Below the pieces are notes generated by a model. It ran no database searches, was not told the origin of the DNA, and saw only the letters and a program-made list of their open reading frames with translations. Positions 1-8,105 of a stretch of DNA of 64,000 bases are shown here, piece after piece. A program made the position numbers and the translations under genes. The stretch is from an uncultured Duncaniella sp. (GTDB lineage: Bacteria; Bacteroidota; Bacteroidia; Bacteroidales; Muribaculaceae). The stretch spans positions 58,338 to 122,337 of the forward strand of contig CAJTMJ010000005.1 of assembly GCA_910577335.1 (NCBI GenBank), read 5' to 3'. Numbering within the stretch: the stretch's first letter is position 1; each line of letters opens with the position of its first letter.

Positions 1-415
1 CCCTAAATTTACTCCTGCGCAACATCACCTCCATTTTCATTGCACCAATTGACATTGGGTCTGCCACATTAAGATTATTGGATATATTTATCAATTCTTT
101 AACAGGGCAATAATTAGGAGAAGAGTAAAACGAAACTTTCACTCCGCCTACTAAAAATTCCACATGGTCGATATCATATATATCTCGATTTTGGACCTCA
201 CCTATTGTTGATAACTCTTTTTCTATTTTAGCCCATTCAACCTCAGGTTTCTCTTTAGCACTTTTCCTCCATTTCATGAAATCAAGATCCTCGCTTAGCC
301 TCGCCCCTATTTGTAAGGACAAAGCAGTACCGCCAACCAAAGTATAAGGCTTTATTGACTCCATTTTTGATATACCATCAAAAATATTGGCTGTTTTTTC
401 AGCTAATCCTTTCAT
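1..415 (-). CDS. AbiEii/AbiGii-like nucleotidyltransferase, partial (C-terminus off window)
   Basis: Only the first 138 or so residues are in the window. I translated them directly from the minus strand starting at the ATG at 415. Around residues 26-47 there is a VGGTALSLQIGARLSEDLDF stretch. This is the GG-T/S-x-L ... D-x-D-type signature of the nucleotidyltransferase fold in the AbiEii/DUF1814 family, which transfers nucleotides to RNA targets in the AbiE toxin-antitoxin/abortive infection systems (established for the family). The start overlaps the stop of the upstream DUF6922-like gene by 4 nt (ATGA), so the two are translationally coupled. The region is AT-richer than the efflux genes next door, which suggests transfer. 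The active-site residues of the C-terminal half cannot be checked. Confidence 0.8.
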   Translation of the reverse strand, partial: MKGLAEKTANIFDGISKMESIKPYTLVGGTALSLQIGARLSEDLDFMKWRKSAKEKPEVEWAKIEKELSTIGEVQNRDIYDIDHVEFLVGGVKVSFYSSPNYCPVKELINISNNLNVADPMSIGAMKMEVMLRRSKFR

Positions 416-747
416 GTGAAATTCCTGTTAAAATGTCTGGTAGCCATTGCTCTAACATACGAGGATGGTTTCTTAGCATTAAAATAATACCATGCGAATA
501 GCCTGTTTAACGCAAAGATATACTCTCCCTCAGGCACAAGCCTGTCAAGCCATACTCTCTTTATCATGGAGTATGGGAAAAGCTTAAACAATAGATTTAT
601 TTCATCTATGTCAAGATGGCGCATAGTCTTCTCTATTAGTGTGGCATCATCGACATCTTCGGCTGACACCTCACTATATGACCAAAAGCAATTCTCATCT
701 TTAAGCTTTTGAAGCAAATAGGATTTTATATCTTTTTCATCCATCAT
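412..747 (-). CDS. DUF6922-like partner (putative antitoxin) of the AbiEii-like toxin
   Basis: Small protein of about 110 residues with a FWSY motif near its N-terminus and a repeated helical pattern ending in a WYYF-type segment. This resembles the DUF6922 proteins that precede AbiEii-like nucleotidyltransferases in Bacteroidetes. The open frame could begin at 765, but a promoter (TAttTTTG at 763-770, TTG 20 nt upstream) puts the transcription start near 756. The first usable start is therefore one of the tandem ATGs at 747 or 744. The stop overlaps the next start (ATGA), typical of a two-gene toxin-antitoxin-like operon. An antitoxin role is inferred from position and family pairing and is not visible in the sequence itself. 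Confidence 0.65.
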   Translation of the reverse strand: MMDEKDIKSYLLQKLKDENCFWSYSEVSAEDVDDATLIEKTMRHLDIDEINLLFKLFPYSMIKRVWLDRLVPEGEYIFALNRLFAWYYFNAKKPSSYVRAMATRHFNRNFT

Positions 748-762
748 AGTATGTTTATAACG

Positions 763-793
763 CAAAAATAATGATTTTGGCTTTATAAAACAA
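763..793 (-). promoter_or_regulatory. Promoter of the DUF6922/AbiEii pair
   Basis: On the minus strand the -7 element TATTTTTG (770 down to 763) is preceded by exactly 20 nt and a TTTTG -33 element. This matches the Bacteroidetes consensus. The predicted start near 756 rules out the most upstream ATG at 765. Confidence 0.6.
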
Positions 794-829
794 AAGTCAG
801 CTCCACGAATATGTTCATGAAGCTGACTT
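788..829 (-). terminator. Terminator of the efflux-lpxA operon
   Basis: A perfect 9-bp stem (AAGTCAGCT at 794-802 with AGCTGACTT at 821-829) is followed on the minus strand by a T-rich tail. It lies 20 nt after the stop of the LpxA-like gene. It partly overlaps the -33 region of the next promoter. Confidence 0.7.
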
Positions 830-848
830 ATAGCAATATCAGTTATTA

Positions 849-1637
849 TTACTGTTCCAGATCTTTGGGTACTGCCACGATACGAAGTTTGACTGAGTTG
901 ATGAAGTCAAGGATGTTCTGGCGTTCGGGAGTCGGCTCGACATCCGCTTCGATTCGGCGCATGGCATTAAACACCGAAGTACCGGTCTGATATACGTGAC
1001 GGTAACATTTGGCAATGTCATCGATTCTCTCCTCGCTCATACCCTGCTTGCGGAGAATCATAGCATTCACACCGAAATAGGAAGTAGGATTGTGCGCCAT
1101 GATGCAATAAGGAGGAACATTACCGGTGATACGGCAACCGCCCTTTATGAGAACCCAGTCGCCCACACGGCTATTCTCGTGAACGACAACACTCGATGAG
1201 AGAATGGTACATTCACCTATCTCCACGTCGCCGGCTATCGACACATTATTACCAATCACATCTTTACCTTTAAGGTGAGAGTCATGACCAACATGAGAGT
1301 TAGCCATAAGGAACGACCCGCTGCCTATCTTGGTTCCACCCTCGGGATTGATGCCTCGGTTGATAATCACGTTTTCACGGATAGTCACATCATCGCCGAT
1401 ATAGCAATATGTGAAACCACCTTTCCAACGGAAGTCCTGAGGATCAGCACCTACAATAGCACCTTGAAAAACCTTGCAATTTTTACCCAAGCGAGTGCCG
1501 CGGATAATGCTTGCGAAAGGCATGATCACGCAATTGTCGCCAATCTCGACATCTTTGTCGATATATGCGAACGGATGTATTTTCACATTCTCGCCAATTT
1601 TGGCTGAGGGATCGATATGTGCTTTTTCGCTAATCAT
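849..1637 (-). CDS. LpxA-like acyl-ACP--UDP-sugar O-acyltransferase
   Basis: A 262-residue protein made of left-handed beta-helix hexapeptide repeats (residues 1-190) and a helical C-terminal domain, the layout of LpxA, which adds the first acyl chain in lipid A synthesis in the cytoplasm. The NSHVGHD segment keeps both histidines matching the E. coli H122/H125 region, so it may be catalytic. However, the usual VHQF is VHEN here and the LKRRGF motif is LRKQGM. It may therefore be a second LpxA-type paralogue and not the housekeeping enzyme. It lies 47 nt downstream of the efflux outer-membrane gene and is probably co-transcribed with it. Acyltransferase fold is sure; exact substrate is not. 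Confidence 0.75.
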   Translation of the reverse strand: MISEKAHIDPSAKIGENVKIHPFAYIDKDVEIGDNCVIMPFASIIRGTRLGKNCKVFQGAIVGADPQDFRWKGGFTYCYIGDDVTIRENVIINRGINPEGGTKIGSGSFLMANSHVGHDSHLKGKDVIGNNVSIAGDVEIGECTILSSSVVVHENSRVGDWVLIKGGCRITGNVPPYCIMAHNPTSYFGVNAMILRKQGMSEERIDDIAKCYRHVYQTGTSVFNAMRRIEADVEPTPERQNILDFINSVKLRIVAVPKDLEQ

Positions 1638-1684
1638 AATTTTTCATGTGTTAAGATGATCAAATATTTGTCCCATGGAGTGGC

Positions 1685-3070
1685 TTATCTGCCACCGCCA
1701 AGGTTCTGGTAAAGATTGATTACCGCACGGGCTGCCGTAAGGTTTGTAGTGATCTGGGCGGTCTGTGCTGATAAAAGATTCTTCTGGGCGGTCAATACCT
1801 CAAGATAAGTGGTTGATCCGTCAAACAGCAACAATTCGTTGGTTATATCGACAGACTTCACAAGATTTTCCACCTGAAGAGTCAGCCATTGCTGCTTCTC
1901 AACGCTCTTTTCGTAAGCGGTCAAAGCGTCGCTGACATCAGCAGCCGCGCTCATCAAAGTATACTCGAAATTATTCAGAGCCTGCTGCTGCTGAGCCTTG
2001 CTTGCCTCAAGACGGGCTATGTTCTGACCACGGGCAAACAAAGGTGCTGTAAGGCTACCTGCGAGCTGTACGAACCAGTCACCGGGGTTCTGAATAAACG
2101 AACCGAGAAGATTGGTGAAACCGCCATTGGCAGTGATATTAAGGCTCGGATAGAATGCCGCACGGGCAGAAGCTGTGGTGTAATAAGCCACTGCAAGTCC
2201 CATCTCAGCCGCACGCACGTCGGGACGGGCTGCAAGCTCAGCCATCGGGATAGCGGTGCGTCTCATTTCGGGCACATTGAGCGATGCTTCAGGTGAGATA
2301 GTCCACTTCTGAGGCATCACGTTAAGAAGGAGCGAGAGGGTATTGTTTGCCTCGTGAAGCGACAATTCTATGTCGGTGATGGCAGCTTCGATACTGTAAT
2401 ACTGAGCAAGGCTCTGTACTACCGCATCCTCACGGAGACGTCCAGCCTCCTTAAGGTTCTTCATCACATTGACACTCTCTTTCCACAAAGTGGCAGTCTC
2501 CTGCGAGAGTTTCAACTGGCTCTCAAGAGCGGCGATTGAGTAATAGCATTGAGCCACGCCGGCGATAATCTGTGAACGCACAGCCTGCTCGTAGGCACGG
2601 GTCTGCATCTCAGCCATCTGCGCGCCACGCTTTGAATTAAGTATCTTGCCAAAGACATCGATCTCCCAATTTACAGCAAGCGGCAACTGGTAAGTCCAGT
2701 TCATGTCATTTCCGGCATACGATGCGCCTGCGCCGTTAGGCTGGAAGGTCACTGAAGGGAGATAGCTCAGTTTCGCACCTTTGAGCTGCGCATGGGCTAT
2801 ATCCACATTGAGTTTTGCGTTACGGAGATCCTTGTTATTGGCAAGTGCCTGATTGATAAGATCGGCAAGCATCGGGTCGGTAAACACCTTTTCCCATGCG
2901 AGGTTACCGAAGCTTCCGGCATCCTCCTCCTGTTTCAAAGCCTCGGCATACTCGCTCACCAGACGGCTGTTGATCTTCTCAGGATCGTATTTCTGATATA
3001 TTCCGCAGCCGGTGAGCGCCGAAGCGCTCACTGCCACTGCGAGAATCAATGATATATTCTTGATTTTCAT
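1685..3070 (-). CDS. RND efflux outer-membrane lipoprotein (TolC/OprM/NodT family)
   Basis: This 461-residue protein has an N-terminal lipoprotein signal peptide with lipobox LTGC (Cys22). Two internally similar halves rich in long amphipathic helices follow, as in OprM-type channels (outer-membrane factor family). It should be anchored in the outer membrane as the exit duct of the tripartite pump. It is the third gene of the operon and starts 21 nt after the permease stop. Length fits the family (450-490). Exported substrates cannot be told from sequence. Confidence 0.92.
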   Translation of the reverse strand: MKIKNISLILAVAVSASALTGCGIYQKYDPEKINSRLVSEYAEALKQEEDAGSFGNLAWEKVFTDPMLADLINQALANNKDLRNAKLNVDIAHAQLKGAKLSYLPSVTFQPNGAGASYAGNDMNWTYQLPLAVNWEIDVFGKILNSKRGAQMAEMQTRAYEQAVRSQIIAGVAQCYYSIAALESQLKLSQETATLWKESVNVMKNLKEAGRLREDAVVQSLAQYYSIEAAITDIELSLHEANNTLSLLLNVMPQKWTISPEASLNVPEMRRTAIPMAELAARPDVRAAEMGLAVAYYTTASARAAFYPSLNITANGGFTNLLGSFIQNPGDWFVQLAGSLTAPLFARGQNIARLEASKAQQQQALNNFEYTLMSAAADVSDALTAYEKSVEKQQWLTLQVENLVKSVDITNELLLFDGSTTYLEVLTAQKNLLSAQTAQITTNLTAARAVINLYQNLGGGR

Positions 3071-3091
3071 TTCAGTTCGTGATATATTGGG

Positions 3092-6000
3092 TTATTGTAC
3101 AGGTGTATACTGCTCGATTTCGTTCTCGATACCCTCGTTGTCGGTATCTTCCCACTTGAGCGGAGTAAACTTCTCCTGAATCTTCTGGAAGATTACGAAG
3201 AGTGCCGGCACGATGAGCACCTGAAGAATCATACCGATAAGCATACCGCCGATTGAACCGGCACCGAGTGCGCGGTTACCGTTGGCACCTGCACCTGTCG
3301 CAAACATCATAGGCAACAGACCGATGATCATTGCCAACGAGGTCATAAGGATGGGTCGCAGACGTGCGGTGGCACCCTGAATAGCGGCGTTGACGATCGA
3401 CATACCTGTGCGGCGACGTTCAACTGCGAATTCCACAATAAGGATGGCATTCTTCGCGAGAAGACCGATAAGCATGATAAGCGCAATCTGCAGGTAGATG
3501 TTGTTGGAGATTCCGAATATCTGAGCGAAGATGAATGTACCCATCAAACCGAACGGAATTGAGAAGATAACCGCCCACGGAAGGATGTAGCTCTCATACT
3601 GCGCTGACAGAAGGAGGTAAACGAAGAGCAGACAGAGACCGAAGATGACAGCGGTGGTGCTGCCTGCGCCCGAGCTTGCCTCTTCACGTGTCATACCTGA
3701 GTATTCATAACCGTAACCCGGAGGAAGTGTCTCGTTAGCCACTCGTTCGATGGCTGCAAGACAGTCACCGGAGGTGTAGCCCGGAGCCGGCTGACCGGTC
3801 ACTGAAATTGACTGGAACATGTTGAAGCGGTTGAGCAAGTCAGGACCGTAAACCTTGGTCAGAGTCACGAAGTTTGACACCGAAGCCATCTCCTTGCCGT
3901 TGCGGACCTTGATAGCCGAAAGTGTCTCGGGACTTACACGTGCCTCGGGGCTTGCCTGCATCATCACACGGTAGATCTTACCGAAACGGTTGAAGTTCGA
4001 CACATACATACCGCCGTAGTAACCCTGAAGGGTGGTAAGAATATCCTTTGGTGAAATACCTGCCTGTTTTGCCTTTGCGGCGTCGATATCTATAAGATAC
4101 TGCGGGAAGGTCGGGTTAAAGGTGGTATAAGCCGCCTGTACCTCCGGCTGCTGGTTGAGCTGACCGAGGAAGCCTTGAACCACTGCGAAGAATGCGTTGA
4201 CATCACCACCGGTACGGTCCTGCATCTTGATTTCAAAACCGTTGGTAAGTGAGTAACCTGTGATCATAGGGGGTGCGAATATCATCACACGTCCATCCTT
4301 GATGACCGAGGTCATTGCATAAAGCTTGCCGAGGATAGCCGCTGAAGTCTGGTCGGCGCGCTTACGGTCCTCCCAGTTCTTAAGCTTGAGGATGAATGTA
4401 CCGTAAGTGGCACCCTGACCTGCCATGAAGCTATAGCCAAGAATCTTTTGGCGGTACTCGATTTCAGGAACCTGAGCGAGGATATTGTCAAGGTCATCGA
4501 GCACCTTCTCTGTGCGTTCCTGTGATGTGCCCGGAGGCATATCGACCATACAGAACAATACGCCGGTATCTTCGTTAGGCACGAGGGTAGATGTCGTAAC
4601 GTTCATGAGCCATACGAGGATAGCCACAGATGCGGCAACGATAGAGAATGAAGTGATCTTATGGTTGATGAACCATCCCGAGAACTTGTTGTAAGCCTTA
4701 AGGATTCGTCCGAAACCTATTTCAAAACCTTTGTGGAAACGCTTTCCGAATATACCGAGTATGGTGATGATAGCGCAGACAGAGGCGATGATAAGCTGCA
4801 AGGGATGTTCGAGGTTATACCATCCAAGCACCATGAAAGTAATGGTGGCTGCGAGGAATGCGAAAGTAATCAACGGGGGAAGGTCGAGAGTGAAGCGGCG
4901 CTTGGCATTTGCCTTAACAGCGTCGGCTGCGGCTCCGTATGCCTTACCCATGCGCTCCTTAAGCGAGTCATGGTTGTCATGACCTTTCAGGAACACGGCA
5001 CAAAGCGCAGGCGACAGGGTCAATGCATTAAGCGCCGACAGACCGATGGCGATTGCCATGGTAAGACCGAACTGGCGGTAGAACACACCGGTAGTGCCCG
5101 ACATGAATGACACAGGGATAAACACGAGCATCATGACAAGTGTGATTGAGATAATCGCACCGCCGATCTCGCCCATCGCGTCGATTGACGCCTTACGGGC
5201 GCTCTTGTATCCCACGTCGAGCTTGGCATGGACCGCCTCGACGACGACTATCGCGTCATCGACCACAATCGCAATCGCAAGCACAAGTGCTGAAAGAGTG
5301 ATAAGGTTGATTGAGAACCCGATAAGGTTCATGAAGAAGAATGTACCCACAAGTGCCACAGGGATGGCGATGGCGGGAATGATGGTAGAACGTATATCCT
5401 GAAGGAACACATAAACCACGAAGAACACGAGGATAAACGCCTCGATAAGGGTCTTGATAACCTCGTGGATTGACGCGTTAAGGAAGTCGTTGTTGTTCAT
5501 CGGGATAGCCAATGCAAGTCCGTCAGGCAACTCTTTCTTCATATTGTCAACCACCTTAAGACAGTCGTTGATAATCTGGGTAGCGTTCGAACCTGCTGTC
5601 TGGAACACGATACAGCTGGTAGAGGGATGTCCGTTGAGTGAGTTCGCAAAGCCGTAGGTCACACGTCCGAGTTCCACCTTGGCTACATCGCCGAGACGAA
5701 GCACCTCGCCGGTAGGCTTGGCTGCCACTACGATATTCTCAAACTGCTCGGGAGTGGTAAGACGGCCTCTATACCTCATGGTGTACTGGAAGCTCTGGTC
5801 ACCCTGCTCGCCAAACGCACCGGGCGCAGCCTCGATGTTCTGCTCGGCAAGTGCGTATGAGATGTCGGTAGGCACAAGTCCGTACTGCGCCATCACCTCA
5901 GGCTTCAACCACACACGCATTGAGTAGTCGGCACCGAAACTCATGACGTCACCCACACCTGACACACGCTGCAACTGCGGGATCATGTTGATCTTGGCAT

Positions 6001-6475
6001 AGTTGTCGATAAACTCCGAGTCATATCTATTGTCGCCGGTGTCATAAAGAGCAACCATGAGAAGCATTGAGGTCTGACGTTTCTGCGTCAACACACCCAC
6101 TTGGGTTACCTCGGCAGGAAGAAGGTTCTGAGCCTTTGCCACACGGTTCTGCACGTCAACGGCAGCCATGTCCGGGTCAAAACCCTGTTCGAAATACACT
6201 GTGATGTCGGCTGAGCCGGTATTGGTGGCGGTTGACTCCATGTAAGTCATACCTTCCGCACCGTTGATCGACTCCTCAAGAGGAGCTATCACGGAGTTAA
6301 GCACCGCTTGGGCGTTCGCACCCATATACGTGGTCGATACATGGATGGTAGGAGGTGCGATGTCGGGGAACTGGGTTACGGGGAGTGAGAAAAGTCCGAT
6401 AAGACCCAGCAACACGATGAAAATTGAAATCACCGTTGACAGCACCGGCCTATTGATAAAAGTATCTAATTTCAT
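3092..6475 (-). CDS. RND multidrug efflux permease (AcrB/HAE1 family)
   Basis: Inner-membrane proton/drug antiporter of 1127 residues. The N-terminal transmembrane helix, porter-domain motifs and the paired aspartates of helix 4 (IVVDDAIVVVEA, near residue 410) are present. So is the LLAKNAILIVEF motif with the relay lysine in helix 10. It is about 80 residues longer than E. coli AcrB. The extra length lies between helices 6 and 7 (around residues 530-610), where two more hydrophobic segments can be seen. It sits between the adaptor (54 nt upstream) and the outer-membrane factor (21 nt downstream). Confidence 0.95.
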   Translation of the reverse strand: MKLDTFINRPVLSTVISIFIVLLGLIGLFSLPVTQFPDIAPPTIHVSTTYMGANAQAVLNSVIAPLEESINGAEGMTYMESTATNTGSADITVYFEQGFDPDMAAVDVQNRVAKAQNLLPAEVTQVGVLTQKRQTSMLLMVALYDTGDNRYDSEFIDNYAKINMIPQLQRVSGVGDVMSFGADYSMRVWLKPEVMAQYGLVPTDISYALAEQNIEAAPGAFGEQGDQSFQYTMRYRGRLTTPEQFENIVVAAKPTGEVLRLGDVAKVELGRVTYGFANSLNGHPSTSCIVFQTAGSNATQIINDCLKVVDNMKKELPDGLALAIPMNNNDFLNASIHEVIKTLIEAFILVFFVVYVFLQDIRSTIIPAIAIPVALVGTFFFMNLIGFSINLITLSALVLAIAIVVDDAIVVVEAVHAKLDVGYKSARKASIDAMGEIGGAIISITLVMMLVFIPVSFMSGTTGVFYRQFGLTMAIAIGLSALNALTLSPALCAVFLKGHDNHDSLKERMGKAYGAAADAVKANAKRRFTLDLPPLITFAFLAATITFMVLGWYNLEHPLQLIIASVCAIITILGIFGKRFHKGFEIGFGRILKAYNKFSGWFINHKITSFSIVAASVAILVWLMNVTTSTLVPNEDTGVLFCMVDMPPGTSQERTEKVLDDLDNILAQVPEIEYRQKILGYSFMAGQGATYGTFILKLKNWEDRKRADQTSAAILGKLYAMTSVIKDGRVMIFAPPMITGYSLTNGFEIKMQDRTGGDVNAFFAVVQGFLGQLNQQPEVQAAYTTFNPTFPQYLIDIDAAKAKQAGISPKDILTTLQGYYGGMYVSNFNRFGKIYRVMMQASPEARVSPETLSAIKVRNGKEMASVSNFVTLTKVYGPDLLNRFNMFQSISVTGQPAPGYTSGDCLAAIERVANETLPPGYGYEYSGMTREEASSGAGSTTAVIFGLCLLFVYLLLSAQYESYILPWAVIFSIPFGLMGTFIFAQIFGISNNIYLQIALIMLIGLLAKNAILIVEFAVERRRTGMSIVNAAIQGATARLRPILMTSLAMIIGLLPMMFATGAGANGNRALGAGSIGGMLIGMILQVLIVPALFVIFQKIQEKFTPLKWEDTDNEGIENEIEQYTPVQ

Positions 6476-6529
6476 CTTTTTTGCATTACTGTTTTGTTAC
6501 TTCTGAATAGTGACTTGTTTGCCTGTCAC

Positions 6530-7720
6530 TTATTTTGCGGCGGGAGCTGCCTGTGCTGCCTGAGGGGCTTGGGGAGCGCCTGCTTCTTTGGGTGCAACCG
6601 GGCTGATGGTCATACCGTCCTGAAGCTTGGTGCCTACACCTTCCACTGCTATGCGGTCGCCGGCTTTCAAACCTGCGGTTACCACAAATGATTTGCCATC
6701 GTTGATGGGGTCGATCTCAACGGGGGTTGAAACCACCTTGTTGGAATCGTTAACCACATATACGAAACGACGGTCCTGAAGCTCAAATGTAGACTTCTGA
6801 GGTATCATGATAGCGTTTTCCTTAACGTTTGGCATGATCACCTGACCTGTACCGCCGCTGCGGAGCACTCCGTTAGGGTTGTTAAACAATGCGCGTACGC
6901 TTGAAGCGCCGGTATTGTTGTCGATCACACCCGAAACAGTTGCCACCTTACCGGTGAGCGGATACATGGTGCCGTCGTTAAGACGAAGCTTCACCTCGGG
7001 CATATCCTTGATAGCTGCGTCGATTGAGCGGCTACCCTCGCCTACGAGGTTGAGAAGATCCTTTTCGGTGAGCGAGAAGTAAGCATACACTTGTGAATTG
7101 TCGCTCACTGTGGTAAGCGGCTGAGCTGAAGAGGGTGATGCAAGCGAACCCTCACGGTTGGGGATAGTGCCGACCACGCCGTCGCTGGGCGAAGTCACCA
7201 CGGTATATGCCAGATTCTTCTGGGCGGTAACAAGAGCAGCCTTGGCATTGGCGAGCTGAGCCTTTGCCTGCTGAAGGCTGTTGAGAGCCATCTGGTACTC
7301 GTAGTCCGAGATAATATTCTTGTCTAGAAGTGCCTTTTTGTTGTCCACAGTCATCTGTGAAGTGTTCACAGCGGTCTGTGCCGAGTTGACTGCCGCACGA
7401 GCCTGATCAACGGCAGCGTTAAACTGCACCTGATCCAATGTGAAAAGCACCTGACCTTTGCGCACGCGCTGACCTTCGTCAACATGCACCTTGGTGATAA
7501 ATCCTGTCACCTGAGGACGGATGTCAATGTCTGTCTTACCCTTGATTGTGGCAGGGAAAGTAGTCTGCAGATCAGCTGCTTGCGGTGCAAGAGTGATAGT
7601 TGCGATTTCGGGAGCGGTTAATTGACGCTGCTGCTGGTCACCTTTTGAACACGAAGGCAGCACCATCGCTGATGCGAGCATAATGGAAATGCCGGCTGTC
7701 GATAACGCTTTGACTTTCAT
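6530..7720 (-). CDS. RND efflux periplasmic adaptor lipoprotein (AcrA/MexA family)
   Basis: Membrane fusion protein of 396 residues. It has a lipobox LPSC (Cys24), a split lipoyl domain (VDEGQRVRKGQVLF around residues 80-95 and the matching half near 185), a helical hairpin between them, a beta-barrel, and an Ala/Pro/Gln-rich tail. It links the permease to the outer-membrane channel across the periplasm. It is the first gene of the operon. A TAACTTTG -7 element lies about 190 nt upstream. Confidence 0.93.
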   Translation of the reverse strand: MKVKALSTAGISIMLASAMVLPSCSKGDQQQRQLTAPEIATITLAPQAADLQTTFPATIKGKTDIDIRPQVTGFITKVHVDEGQRVRKGQVLFTLDQVQFNAAVDQARAAVNSAQTAVNTSQMTVDNKKALLDKNIISDYEYQMALNSLQQAKAQLANAKAALVTAQKNLAYTVVTSPSDGVVGTIPNREGSLASPSSAQPLTTVSDNSQVYAYFSLTEKDLLNLVGEGSRSIDAAIKDMPEVKLRLNDGTMYPLTGKVATVSGVIDNNTGASSVRALFNNPNGVLRSGGTGQVIMPNVKENAIMIPQKSTFELQDRRFVYVVNDSNKVVSTPVEIDPINDGKSFVVTAGLKAGDRIAVEGVGTKLQDGMTISPVAPKEAGAPQAPQAAQAAPAAK

Positions 7721-7870
7721 TTCTTTTCTTTTTTCTTTTCTATTATACCTAATTTTTGTTATTTATCGCAATTGGATTATTATTCTTTTTGAGTAGCTTG
7801 ATAATCTCTGAATTCAATTTCAGCTTGAACTGATTTAAACCTTTTATTTTGTAAGATTTACAACCCTCAA

Positions 7871-7892
7871 AAGCACCCGTCGCCGGATGCTT
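7871..7892 (-). promoter_or_regulatory. Leader hairpin of the efflux operon
   Basis: AAGCACCCG (7871-7879) pairs with CGGATGCTT (7884-7892), nine pairs including one G-U, around a 4-nt loop. On the minus strand it lies between the candidate promoter and the adaptor gene and is followed by only four T, so it is a weak attenuator candidate. Confidence 0.35.
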
Positions 7893-8029
7893 AATAAAAA
7901 TTTATGCAAAGTTACCAAATGATTTTAACAATTATGGAACTTTGGAGCAATAAAAAATGTAAAATTAGCTAAATCACCCTCTTTATTTCCCTTTTCGACC
8001 AATCAAAATTCCGAACCAATCTGACAAAT

Positions 8030-8105
8030 CAGACTTATCCGATTCGTCCGATCTGTCCGATAGGTCCGATTCGTCTGATTAGTCCGATTAGTCGGATCCC
8101 TCCGA
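8030..8105. repeat. Imperfect tandem repeats of an ATCGGAC (GTCCGAT) unit
   Basis: About eight imperfect copies of a 9-11 nt unit centred on TCCGAT occur back to back. They start immediately after the ABC exporter stop codon. A related two-copy repeat lies at 27148-27205. Function unknown. Confidence 0.6.

Larger units (their letters stand above)
7721..8105. other. Intergenic region: efflux operon leader, hairpin and GTCCGAT-type repeats
   Basis: This 385-bp region holds three things. A candidate -7 box for the efflux operon lies at 7907-7914 (TAACTTTG on the minus strand; no clear -33). A leader hairpin lies at 7871-7892. An array of imperfect repeats at about 8030-8105 directly follows the ABC exporter stop. 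I see no gene in it. Confidence 0.6.
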
